Positions 19,180 through 27,022 of a stretch of DNA of 64,000 bases are shown in pieces. The translations under genes and the position numbers were made by a program. Position 1 is the stretch's first letter, and the number at the start of each line of letters is the position of its first letter. Source of the DNA: Erythrobacter aurantius (GTDB lineage Bacteria > Pseudomonadota > Alphaproteobacteria > Sphingomonadales > Sphingomonadaceae); NCBI RefSeq assembly GCF_023823125.1, contig NZ_CP090949.1, forward strand, positions 2,938,001-3,002,000, written 5' to 3'. Under the pieces are notes generated by a model. That model was not told the DNA's origin and did no database searches. It saw only the letters and a list, made by a program, of their open reading frames with translations.

Positions 19180-19759
19180 CACCCGATTCAAGCGCGGCGA
19201 GCGTTTCCGGCGTGTCGACATCGACGAGCCATTCCGGCGGGCAAGGACATGTCTCGCCCAGCGCCAGCAGTTCGCGCGCGCCCTTGTCGCCATGCAATTT
19301 CGCCAACGCCGGGAAATGGTCGCATCCGAACACCGCAGGCGGCATTCGGGTGCCCCCGATTGCGGAGGTGAAGATTCCTCCGGAGCCATCGCAGGATCGG
19401 ATAAGCGACGAATAGAAAGCTTCAGGCACCATCGGCATATCGGCCAATGCGATCAGCAGCCTGTCACAATCTGCCTCCATCGCCAGCCGGGCCGCCATCG
19501 CCACGGAAGTGCCCATCCCCTGCTCTGCATCGGGATTGGCCGCCACATCAAATCCGCATTCGCGCCAGACAGGCGCGCAAGGGTGCGCATCGCTCGCACA
19601 GATGACGGCGGCCATGCTGAAGTCGCGCCCACGAAGCGTCCGCGCGACGTGTTCGCCCAGCATCCTGCCGTGCAGCCTTGCCGTGAGTTTATCCGTCTCG
19701 CCAAAGCGGCGGGACTGCCCGGCAGCAAGGATCGCCACGCCAAGGCGGACTTCAACCAT
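19163..19759 (-). CDS. MocA/MobA-like molybdopterin cytidylyltransferase
   Basis: A ~198-residue nucleotidyltransferase with the N-terminal motif LAAGQSRRFG, which binds NTP, and the metal-binding ALADMPMV. This family adds CMP or GMP to molybdenum cofactor. Association with XdhC and a xanthine-oxidase-family hydroxylase, which uses the cytosine dinucleotide form, favours MocA. The frame extends to an ATG at 19798, but the ATG at 19759 has AGGA 7 bp upstream and overlaps the xdhC stop, so I prefer it. Confidence 0.85.
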   Translation of the reverse strand: MVEVRLGVAILAAGQSRRFGETDKLTARLHGRMLGEHVARTLRGRDFSMAAVICASDAHPCAPVWRECGFDVAANPDAEQGMGTSVAMAARLAMEADCDRLLIALADMPMVPEAFYSSLIRSCDGSGGIFTSAIGGTRMPPAVFGCDHFPALAKLHGDKGARELLALGETCPCPPEWLVDVDTPETLAALESGVRSPS

Positions 19760-20699
19760 TCGGGTATCCTGCACCTGCCGCGAAATCGGCCTCGTCATAG
19801 GCGCGGATCACTTCGGCCAGCGCCGACAGCGCCAGCGTCTGCGGATCGCGGGAGGAATGGAACAGGCCGATGGGCGCGCGGATGCTGGCGATCTGTTCGG
19901 CGGTGGCGCAGCACTTTGCCAAGGCCTCGCACCTTTGCGCATGCGCCTTACGCCCGCCCATCGCCCCGATGTAGAAATGCGGCAATTCCAGCGCGCGCAG
20001 CATCAGTTGCGTTTCCCAGTCGTGATCGTGGAACAGGAAAACCGTCGCCGTCCACGGATCGCCGCCCAGCACGTCCGTCTGGTTCGCCCGGGCAAGCCGA
20101 TAGGCCCAGATGCCTTCCGCCGTTAAGCCGTCGATTATCCGCTGATCGGGCGTGAACACCTTGATCCAGCAGCCGAGCGTCCGCCCCAGCCGTGCCAGCG
20201 CCTCGACGCTGGCACCATGCCCGATGATCTGGAGAACCGGAGCGGGCCAATAGCCGAACGTGCCGCTTTCGCCATCGAATGTCGGCGCGTGCCATTTGTC
20301 GAGATGCCGGGGCGTGTCACCCAGCGAAATCGAAAAGGGTGCACGCTCGCGGATCGATTTGCGGCATTGCTCCATCAGATCGCCATCGCCGAGCGGCTGG
20401 AAATGCACGTCCAGCCCCCCGCCACACGGCAGCTTGATGTCGAGATAGGGCGAGCCTGCGCCAAACCGCACAATACGCGGTGCATTGGCCTTCAGGGCTT
20501 CCAGTGCTTCGGCAACCACCGCATTCTCAATACATCCGCCCGAAAGCGATCCGGCGAAGCTGCCGTCCTGTGCCACCCCCATTATCGTGCCGAGGTTGCG
20601 CATCGAAGACCCTTCGACCGCGCAAACGGTGACAAGCACGGCTCGTTCGGCCCGGCTCTGGCGATCATGCAGGAAATCTAGAACGCGGGAGGTGTCCAC
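19752..20699 (-). CDS. xdhC: XdhC/CoxI family molybdenum-hydroxylase maturation factor
   Basis: XdhC proteins bind molybdenum cofactor and help sulfurate and insert it into xanthine-oxidase-family enzymes. The N-terminal XdhC domain shows VEGSSMRNLG and SGGCIEN. The C-terminal Rossmann domain shows IIGHGASVEAL and the final GAMGGRKAHAQR. The frame is open to an ATG at 20768, which would overlap the cytochrome c gene by 47 bp; the GTG at 20699 starts VDTSRVLDFL just before the conserved region and is the alternative I use. It sits in the same minus-strand operon as the hydroxylase subunits and the MocA-like enzyme. Confidence 0.88.
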   Translation of the reverse strand: MDTSRVLDFLHDRQSRAERAVLVTVCAVEGSSMRNLGTIMGVAQDGSFAGSLSGGCIENAVVAEALEALKANAPRIVRFGAGSPYLDIKLPCGGGLDVHFQPLGDGDLMEQCRKSIRERAPFSISLGDTPRHLDKWHAPTFDGESGTFGYWPAPVLQIIGHGASVEALARLGRTLGCWIKVFTPDQRIIDGLTAEGIWAYRLARANQTDVLGGDPWTATVFLFHDHDWETQLMLRALELPHFYIGAMGGRKAHAQRCEALAKCCATAEQIASIRAPIGLFHSSRDPQTLALSALAEVIRAYDEADFAAGAGYPNG

Positions 20700-20721
20700 C
20701 CCTTTGGCCGCCCTGCTCCGG

Positions 20722-21186
20722 CTATTCGCCGGTGCTCGCAAGGTAGGCGATGATCGCGGCGCGGGCATCAGGATCAGGCACCGCGCCTGCGAGCATGTCG
20801 GTGCCCGGAAGATAACCGGCCGGATCGGCTAGATAGCCGTCAAGGCTCGCCTCGTCCCAGACGATATCCGAAGCGATCAGCGCATCGGAATAGGGATAGC
20901 CCTCCAATCCGCCGGCGGTGCGCCCGATAACGCCATGCAGGTTCGGCCCAGCAGTCGAAGGAGCACCCGCTTCATTGACATGGCAACCGGTGCACATCTG
21001 GAACGCATCTTCTCCCAATGCGACCAGATCGACCGCTTCGTCATTGCCAGCCGGATCGACCGCAGTTTCGGGTTCGCCCGGCTCGCGCACGATGATCTGT
21101 TCGACCACTTCCGGCTGCTCCGCCGAACCGCAGGCCGTCACCATCACTGTAAGCAGGCTTGCCGCGAGAAACGCGTTTCTGTGCAT
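20722..21186 (-). CDS. Cytochrome c lipoprotein, probable electron acceptor of the molybdenum hydroxylase
   Basis: A 154-residue protein with a lipobox (TVMVTAC) and one class I cytochrome c domain. The haem motif is CTGCH; the sixth ligand is probably the Met in the LPGTDML segment. An acidic linker separates anchor and haem domain. It lies 34 bp downstream of the large hydroxylase subunit in the same orientation. Two-subunit hydroxylases without a flavin subunit commonly pass electrons to cytochromes, so this protein probably takes electrons from the enzyme to the respiratory chain. Confidence 0.88.
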   Translation of the reverse strand: MHRNAFLAASLLTVMVTACGSAEQPEVVEQIIVREPGEPETAVDPAGNDEAVDLVALGEDAFQMCTGCHVNEAGAPSTAGPNLHGVIGRTAGGLEGYPYSDALIASDIVWDEASLDGYLADPAGYLPGTDMLAGAVPDPDARAAIIAYLASTGE

Positions 21187-21220
21187 CCTTATGTCCCCTT
21201 TAGGCCGCTTTCAGCCGCGC

Positions 21221-23473
21221 TTACGCGAATTGCTTTGCGATGGGCAATTCGCGGATACGTTTGCCGGTTGCAGCGAAGATGGCATTGGCCAGAGCAGGTG
21301 CCGCAGGAGGCAGTCCGGGCTCGCCCGCTCCGCCAATCGGGACATCGCCGCTATTGATCAATTCGACGGCGATCTCGGGCACTTCGTTCATGCGCAACAT
21401 CTTGTAATCATGGAAGTTACTTTGAACGACAGCACCGTCTTTCAGCTCCAGTTCGCCATACATCGCAGCTGTCAGACCGAACACGATCCCGCCTTCGATC
21501 TGGTTCCTGAACCCGTCGGGATTCATCACATAGCCCGCATCGCAGACTGCCCAGATATTGCTGAGGCGCGGCTTCCCCGATGTCATGTCGACTTCGATCA
21601 CTTCAGCGACAATGGTGCCGAAGCTTTCAACGATCGCGACGCCTTTTGCCTTACCTTCGGGCAAGGTTTCACCCCAATTGCTGATCTGTGCGACCTTTTC
21701 GAGCACCGCTTTCTGGCGAGAGGCATCGGCCAACATGGCAAGGCGGTATTCAAGCGGATCCTGCCCGGCAGCGTGAGCGGCTTCGTCAATAAAGCTCTCG
21801 ACGAAGAAACCCTGCTGCGAATGATCGACCGAACGCCATGCCTGAAACGGCAGGTGAAGCGGTGCCTCAGCGACGCGAATTGACGTGTTTTCAATGCCAT
21901 ACATCGCGGGGACGCTGGCTTCGGCCGGATCATGGCGCTGGGTGAAAACGCTGTCATAAGCGATCAGCCTGCCATCGGCGTCCAGCCCTGCACGCATCCG
22001 GCACAGGTCTGCGCAGCGGTAATAGGCCTTCTGCGTATCCTCTTCGCGGCTCCAAACGACCTTGACCGGATAGCCTGTCGTCTTGGCGATCCGCGCCGCC
22101 ATGGCCATTTCGTCACTGCCGAGCCGCCGCCCGAAGCCGCCGCCGAGATAGTCCTGGTGAACAGAAACCGCGTCCTTATCCAAACCAAGCGTATCCGCCA
22201 CCGCGCTACGCGCCATCAGCGGAACCTGCGTACTTGCCCAGATATCGCATTTGCTATCAGTCACATGCGCGGTGCAGTTGATTGGCTCCATCGGTGAATG
22301 CGCGAGGTAAGGAGCGCGATATTCCGCGTCGATTCGCTTTGCCGCCGTGCCAAGCGTATCTTGCGCATTGCCTTTTGCGGCGGCTTCCTTGCCCCCGGTT
22401 TCGCCCGCTTCGTCCAGTGCCTTGGCAAAGACGGCGAACTGATCGTCCATCGTCTTGATCGGGCTGTCCGACGGGCTCCAGTCGATCTTGGCGGTGTTGA
22501 TCGCCTGCTGAGCCTGCCAGTAGCTATCCGCCACGACAGCCACGAAATCGCCCATGTTGAGGATTTGCAGCACACCCGGCATGTCCTTCGCGCGGCTCGC
22601 GTCCATGGCGGTGACGCTGGTTCCGGGAACCGGAGGCCGGACAACTGCGGCATAGGAGAGGTCGAGGCCTTCGGGCACCGCATCCATACCGAACTTGGCC
22701 GAGCCATCGACCTTGCAGGGAATGTCCGTGCGCGGCTTGCTGCGGCCCATCAGGCGATATTGATCGCTGGTCTTGAGCGTCGGGGTCTGATCCATCGGCT
22801 GCTCCGCCGCGGCGCTCGCAAACTCCGCATAGGTCGCCGACTTGCCGGAGGCTTCGTGAAACAGAGTGCTGTCGCGCGTCGCGATCTCGGCGGCGGGAAC
22901 ACCCCATGCATCAGCCGCAGCACCGATCAGCATCTTGCGTGCCGCAGCCCCTGCAACGCGCATGGAATGCTGGCCTGTGGTACGTATGGAGGAAGACCCG
23001 CCCGTAATCATGGCATCGGCAAGCCTTGCCACCTGCGTGAAAAGGCCGTTCCATGTGGGTTCGATCCAGTCGGCTGCGTTCATGGTGAAAGGGGCAACGA
23101 ACATGCGCGCGGTGTCAGTCACCACATAGCTGCCGTCAGCGGGCGCCTGCATGACGCGCACCTTGTCCCACGCCGCGTCAAGCTCGTCCGCCAGCATTTG
23201 CGCCAGCACTGAATGCGCGCCCTGCCCCATCTCGCAATGCGGGACGATCGCGGTGACGATGTTGTCCATGTCGATCTTGACCCAGCTGTTGATCAGCTGT
23301 TCGCCTTCGCCCGCCGCAACCTTGGGCGCGAGCGCACCAATTGGATTTCCGGGGCGCACACCTATGCCGATCAGCAAACCGCCGCCTGCCAGTACGCCTG
23401 CACCGATGAAACCGCGCCTGCTCCATTTGGCCAATTTCGAGCGTTTTTTCTTTTCAGGAGTCATGTCGTTCAT
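21221..23473 (-). CDS. Molybdenum hydroxylase large subunit (IorB-like, Tat-exported)
   Basis: A 750-residue molybdopterin-binding subunit of the xanthine oxidase family. The N-terminus has a Tat-type signal (WSRRGFIGAG followed by a hydrophobic stretch), so the folded enzyme is exported to the periplasm. The C-terminal GGAGEPGLPP contains the expected catalytic glutamate, and GGGFGRRLG in the middle is a molybdopterin-contact loop. The closest described type is isoquinoline 1-oxidoreductase beta subunit. The true substrate is probably an aldehyde or N-heterocycle, but it cannot be read from the sequence. It follows the 2Fe-2S subunit by 3 bp. Confidence 0.9.
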   Translation of the reverse strand: MNDMTPEKKKRSKLAKWSRRGFIGAGVLAGGGLLIGIGVRPGNPIGALAPKVAAGEGEQLINSWVKIDMDNIVTAIVPHCEMGQGAHSVLAQMLADELDAAWDKVRVMQAPADGSYVVTDTARMFVAPFTMNAADWIEPTWNGLFTQVARLADAMITGGSSSIRTTGQHSMRVAGAAARKMLIGAAADAWGVPAAEIATRDSTLFHEASGKSATYAEFASAAAEQPMDQTPTLKTSDQYRLMGRSKPRTDIPCKVDGSAKFGMDAVPEGLDLSYAAVVRPPVPGTSVTAMDASRAKDMPGVLQILNMGDFVAVVADSYWQAQQAINTAKIDWSPSDSPIKTMDDQFAVFAKALDEAGETGGKEAAAKGNAQDTLGTAAKRIDAEYRAPYLAHSPMEPINCTAHVTDSKCDIWASTQVPLMARSAVADTLGLDKDAVSVHQDYLGGGFGRRLGSDEMAMAARIAKTTGYPVKVVWSREEDTQKAYYRCADLCRMRAGLDADGRLIAYDSVFTQRHDPAEASVPAMYGIENTSIRVAEAPLHLPFQAWRSVDHSQQGFFVESFIDEAAHAAGQDPLEYRLAMLADASRQKAVLEKVAQISNWGETLPEGKAKGVAIVESFGTIVAEVIEVDMTSGKPRLSNIWAVCDAGYVMNPDGFRNQIEGGIVFGLTAAMYGELELKDGAVVQSNFHDYKMLRMNEVPEIAVELINSGDVPIGGAGEPGLPPAAPALANAIFAATGKRIRELPIAKQFA

Positions 23474-23476
23474 GGA

Positions 23477-23956
23477 TCAGGCCTCCTGCGTGCTGGGTTC
23501 GACCTGTCCGGCCGCTACCTTGATGGCGCGGCGGATACGGGTGTAGGTGCCGCAGCGGCAGATATTGCCGGACATGGCGGCATCGATATCCGCATCTGTC
23601 GGGTTCGGATTGTCACGCAGCAGCGCCGTCGCGCTCATGATCTGGCCCGACTGGCAATATCCGCATTGCGGCACCTGCTCGCTGATCCAGGCCTCTTGCA
23701 CCTTGGTGAGTTCGCCCTCCGGTCCGGCGATCCCTTCGATCGTCGTGACCTGACGCCCTTCGGCCTGCGAAACCGGGGTGGAACAGCTGCGCACGGGCTG
23801 CCCGTCGAGATGCACCGTGCATGCGCCGCACTGCGCAATGCCGCAGCCGAACTTGGTACCGGAAAGCCCGAGCTTTTCGCGCACGACCCACAGGATCGGC
23901 ATCGCCGGATCAGCATCCACGCTGACCGGTTTTCCGTTGAGAATGAAGCTTACCAT
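23477..23956 (-). CDS. Molybdenum hydroxylase small [2Fe-2S] subunit (IorA-like)
   Basis: A 159-residue protein binding two [2Fe-2S] clusters. The N-terminal plant-ferredoxin domain has CGIAQCGAC and a later cysteine in PVRSC. The C-terminal helical domain has CGYCQSGQ and CRCGTY. It carries electrons from the molybdenum site to an external acceptor, here probably the cytochrome c lipoprotein. It has no signal peptide and would be co-exported with the Tat-tagged large subunit. It is the first gene of the five-gene minus-strand operon. Confidence 0.93.
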   Translation of the reverse strand: MVSFILNGKPVSVDADPAMPILWVVREKLGLSGTKFGCGIAQCGACTVHLDGQPVRSCSTPVSQAEGRQVTTIEGIAGPEGELTKVQEAWISEQVPQCGYCQSGQIMSATALLRDNPNPTDADIDAAMSGNICRCGTYTRIRRAIKVAAGQVEPSTQEA

Positions 23957-24078
23957 TTCCGGCTTCCCCCGAATTACCTTGAGTTTCGAATAGCAATCTA
24001 TGCCGCGCTGGCCGCCTTGGAAAGGGTGAAAGGCGGAACAGCATGGCGCGCTTGCCTGTTACGTCCTAACGTTGGAGC

Positions 24079-24417
24079 ATGAATACGGTTTCTTTCGACG
24101 ACTTTCTTGCCATCGATATTCGCGCTGGCACCGTGATTGACGCCTCGCCGTTTCCGGAGGCGCGCAAGCCCGCCATCAAGCTGTGGATCGACTTCGGTGA
24201 CGCAATCGGGGTCAGGAAAAGCTCGGCCCAGATCACCGCTCATTACACTCCGGAAAAGCTGATCGGGCGCAAGGTGATGGCCGTGATCAACTTTCCACCG
24301 CGCCAGATCGGGCCTTTCATGTCCGAAGTGCTGGTTCTCGGGTTTCCCGATGCCGATGGCGCAATAGTGCTCGCCGGGCCGGATAGCGATGTGCCCAATG
24401 GTTCGCGAATGGCCTGA
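24079..24417 (+). CDS. csaA: CsaA-type tRNA-binding domain protein
   Basis: A 112-residue OB-fold protein. The segments FLAIDIRAGTV, SSAQIT, GRKVMAVINFPPRQIG and SEVLVLGF are typical of CsaA, a dimeric protein with homology to tRNA-binding domains of methionyl-tRNA synthetase and suggested chaperone activity with the secretion machinery. It stands alone, with GGAG close to the ATG. Confidence 0.9.
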   Translation: MNTVSFDDFLAIDIRAGTVIDASPFPEARKPAIKLWIDFGDAIGVRKSSAQITAHYTPEKLIGRKVMAVINFPPRQIGPFMSEVLVLGFPDADGAIVLAGPDSDVPNGSRMA

Positions 24418-24515
24418 TTATTAAGTCCCTTGCGCCTCGCCGCCTTTGCGAGGATACAGGGCATCACAAACGAAAACATGTCCTGGTCGCGTTGTTTCTA
24501 TGGGGGGAAATCAAA

Positions 24516-25868
24516 ATGGCCGTTTCCGATCACGTAAATTTCGAACAGTTCATGGAAGGCGTGAAAAAGCGCAATCCGGGCCAGCCTGAATTTGTGCAGG
24601 CAGTGCAGGAGGTGTCTCAGGACATCTTCGATTTCATGGCCGACAAGGTCGAATATCACGAAGCGCAAATCCTGCGTCGCATTGCAGAGCCAGACCGTGT
24701 CGTCTCGTTCCGCGTGTGCTGGGAAGACGACAATCACAACATTCGCGTGCAGCGCGGCTGGCGCGTCCAGTGCAACAACGCAATCGGTCCGTACAAGGGC
24801 GGGATCCGTTTCCACCCGAGCGTGACCGAAGGGACGCTGAAGTTCCTCGCGTTTGAGCAGACGTTCAAGAACTCACTCACCGGCCTGCCCATGGGCGGCG
24901 GCAAAGGCGGCGCGAACTTCAATCCCAAAGGCAAGTCAGACGCCGAAGTGATGCGGTTCTGCCAGAGCTTCATGACCGAACTTTACCGCCACATCGGCCC
25001 TGACACCGACGTGCCCGCTGGCGACATTGGCGTCGGTGCTCGCGAAATCGGTTACATGTTCGGCCAGTACAAGCGGATCGTGAACCGCTGGGAAGGCGTG
25101 CTTACCGGCAAGGGCATCGAATATGGCGGATCGGCCATGCGCCCTGAGGCAACCGGCTATGGTGCGGTGTACTTCCTGCAGAACATGTTGAAGCACAAGG
25201 GCATGGACGTCGAAGGCCACACCGCAGTCATTTCGGGTTCGGGCAATGTCGCCACCCATGCCGCGGAGAAGATTACCCAGCTGGGCGGCAAGGTTCTGAC
25301 CCTGTCGGATTCGGGCGGCTACATCCATGATCCCGACGGCATTGATCAGGAAAAGATCAATTGGGTCAAACACCTGAAGAACGTCAAGCGCGGCCGCATC
25401 AGCGAGTATTGTGACGAGTTCAAGGGCGCGACCTTCCACGAAGGGCGTCCGTGGGGCGTGGCTGCCGATCTCGCGCTGCCCTGCGCCACGCAGAACGAGC
25501 TGAACGAGGAAGAGGCCAAGACCCTGGTGGCGAACGGCGTGAAGGCCGTGTCCGAAGGCGCCAACATGCCGACCACGCTCGAAGGCGTGCACGTCTTCCA
25601 CGATGCCAAGGTGATGTACGCGCCGGGCAAGGCCGCAAACGCCGGCGGCGTCGCGGTATCGGGCCTTGAAATGAGCCAGAACTCGGAGCGCATCAGCTGG
25701 AACCATGGCCGCCTCGGCGAGATGCTGACCGACCTGATGGAAGGCATCCACGGCAAGTGCGTCGAATTCGGCGACGAGGGCAACGGCCACGTGAACTACG
25801 TCAAAGGTGCCAATATCGCCGGCTTCAAGAAAGTGGCCGATGCGATGCTGGCCTTCGGCGTGGTCTGA
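24516..25868 (+). CDS. gdhA: NADP-specific glutamate dehydrogenase
   Basis: A 450-residue hexameric dehydrogenase of ~450-residue type. It has PYKGGIRFHPSV, the catalytic-lysine region PMGGGKGG, and the Rossmann signature SGSGNVATHAAEK. It aminates 2-oxoglutarate with ammonium and NADPH. The ATG at 24516 is preceded by GGGGGG at a workable distance and gives the conventional MAVSDHVNF start; the frame itself extends 8 codons upstream. A strong terminator follows. Confidence 0.97.
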   Translation: MAVSDHVNFEQFMEGVKKRNPGQPEFVQAVQEVSQDIFDFMADKVEYHEAQILRRIAEPDRVVSFRVCWEDDNHNIRVQRGWRVQCNNAIGPYKGGIRFHPSVTEGTLKFLAFEQTFKNSLTGLPMGGGKGGANFNPKGKSDAEVMRFCQSFMTELYRHIGPDTDVPAGDIGVGAREIGYMFGQYKRIVNRWEGVLTGKGIEYGGSAMRPEATGYGAVYFLQNMLKHKGMDVEGHTAVISGSGNVATHAAEKITQLGGKVLTLSDSGGYIHDPDGIDQEKINWVKHLKNVKRGRISEYCDEFKGATFHEGRPWGVAADLALPCATQNELNEEEAKTLVANGVKAVSEGANMPTTLEGVHVFHDAKVMYAPGKAANAGGVAVSGLEMSQNSERISWNHGRLGEMLTDLMEGIHGKCVEFGDEGNGHVNYVKGANIAGFKKVADAMLAFGVV

Positions 25869-25893
25869 CAAGGTACGCTGTCGCAAGAAACAG

Positions 25894-25923
25894 AAAGGGC
25901 GGCCTGATCGGGCCGCCCTTTTT
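25894..25923 (+). terminator. Rho-independent terminator after gdhA
   Basis: Stem GGGCGGCC (25897-25904) pairs with GGCCGCCC (25911-25918), flanked by AAA before and five Ts after. It may also serve the convergent TPR gene. Confidence 0.9.
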
Positions 25924-25943
25924 CTTTGCGCTAGTGCCGAAGC

Positions 25944-26912
25944 CTAGCGAATACCGAGCAGTTCCGCCTGACGACGCAATTCGGCTTCCTGCGACGGATT
26001 GGCGGCAATCGCCGATTCAAGCGCACGGCGCGCCTTACCCGGTTCGCCAAGCGTCATCCGGCTGCGCATCAGCATGACCCAACCATCGAGATTCTTGGGT
26101 TCGCTCTTCAACCGTTCTTCCAGCCCCGCGACCATACCGGCCACCATGTTCTCCTGCTCACCCGGCGTCATCCGGCTGGCATCAGCCATTTGCTGTGCCG
26201 TCGGGCCACGGACGTTCGGCGAGGCGGCTTCACCTGCCGCGCTTCCCGAACCGGGGATCATGACCTGCGGGACCCGTGCTTCCATTACCGTGGCGAGCCG
26301 TTCCTCGATGTCGATATCGTTGATTGCTCCGACCTGCTGGATAGTGCGGACCAGATCACCTTCCCAGGGTGCGCCCGGAGGCGAATCGGACAGGAGCGAG
26401 AGCCACGAACTGATCGCCCCGTCGTGATCGCCATCAAGGTCTTGTCGCACGGCGAGAAAATACCTGGCGCGCGGATCCTGCGAATCGAGTTCGAGAGCTT
26501 TCTTGAAAGCATCCAGCGCGCGCGCCGGAAGCGGATCACGCTCGCTCGCATAGACCAGCGATTCCCCCAATGCGGACCACAGGACGGCTTCGCTATCGTC
26601 AATCGCTACCGCGCGTTCATAGGCCTCTGCCGCATCGCCGAATTCACCACGTTCGAAATAGGCATAAGCAAGGTCGGCCCACGGGCGGGCATCATCGCTC
26701 GAATTCTCGGCAGCCTTGCGCAGGTCCTCAATCGAAGGGCCGGAATCAGCCGCAACTTCGGCTTCCTCGTCGCTCCCTCCCGAACCATAGATATTGAAAC
26801 CGATCGAACCGACAGCGAGCACCGCCGCCGCGCCAAGTAAAATCCAACCTGCCTTGGAGCTGGATTTGCCCTCGGGCGACGACTGAATCGAATTATTTGC
26901 ACCTGATCCCAT
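25944..26912 (-). CDS. CcmI/CycH-like TPR membrane protein
   Basis: A 322-residue protein with a ~30-residue cytoplasmic N-terminus, one transmembrane helix (AGWILLGAAAVLAVGSIGF) and a periplasmic region with TPR repeats (for example ARPWADLAYAYFERGEF and a C-terminal pair ending RRQAELLGIR). CcmI-type TPR proteins deliver apocytochrome c to the haem ligation machinery. No other ccm gene is in the window, but the gene is divergent from a cluster encoding roughly 25 c-type haems, so a role in maturing them is plausible. The open frame begins at a TTG at 26948; the ATG at 26912 is more likely. A general TPR scaffold is the alternative. Confidence 0.65.
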   Translation of the reverse strand: MGSGANNSIQSSPEGKSSSKAGWILLGAAAVLAVGSIGFNIYGSGGSDEEAEVAADSGPSIEDLRKAAENSSDDARPWADLAYAYFERGEFGDAAEAYERAVAIDDSEAVLWSALGESLVYASERDPLPARALDAFKKALELDSQDPRARYFLAVRQDLDGDHDGAISSWLSLLSDSPPGAPWEGDLVRTIQQVGAINDIDIEERLATVMEARVPQVMIPGSGSAAGEAASPNVRGPTAQQMADASRMTPGEQENMVAGMVAGLEERLKSEPKNLDGWVMLMRSRMTLGEPGKARRALESAIAANPSQEAELRRQAELLGIR

Positions 26913-26962
26913 GAGATTTTCACTAGCAACCCGTGCAGAAAACAGCAATTCTCTCTGGCAAT

Positions 26963-26977
26963 GGGAAACACTTTCCC
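26963..26977. promoter_or_regulatory. Perfect inverted repeat in the divergent promoter region of the redox cluster
   Basis: GGGAAA-CAC-TTTCCC lies 43 bp upstream of the flavoprotein start and 51 bp upstream of the divergent TPR gene. It is a candidate operator for an unidentified regulator. Confidence 0.45.
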
Positions 26978-27005
26978 TATGGTGGGGGTGTGTGAAATCT
27001 ATCCG

Positions 27006-27022
27006 AAGGGGGGGATAGATTG
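27006..27022 (+). promoter_or_regulatory. Strong ribosome binding site fixing a TTG start
   Basis: AAGGGGGGG at 27006-27014 is 5 nt before the TTG at 27020. No ATG is available at this position, so the flavoprotein gene very probably starts with TTG. Confidence 0.8.

Noticed and set aside
23547..23929. Cys-rich region considered as part of an electron-bifurcating hydrogenase
   Set aside because: The four-motif pattern CGIAQCGAC / CGYCQSGQ / CRCGTY is the two-cluster [2Fe-2S] subunit of molybdenum hydroxylases.
24435..24453. CCTCGC/GCGAGG hairpin after csaA as a terminator
   Set aside because: The stem is only 6 bp with no T-run, so support is too weak for a feature.
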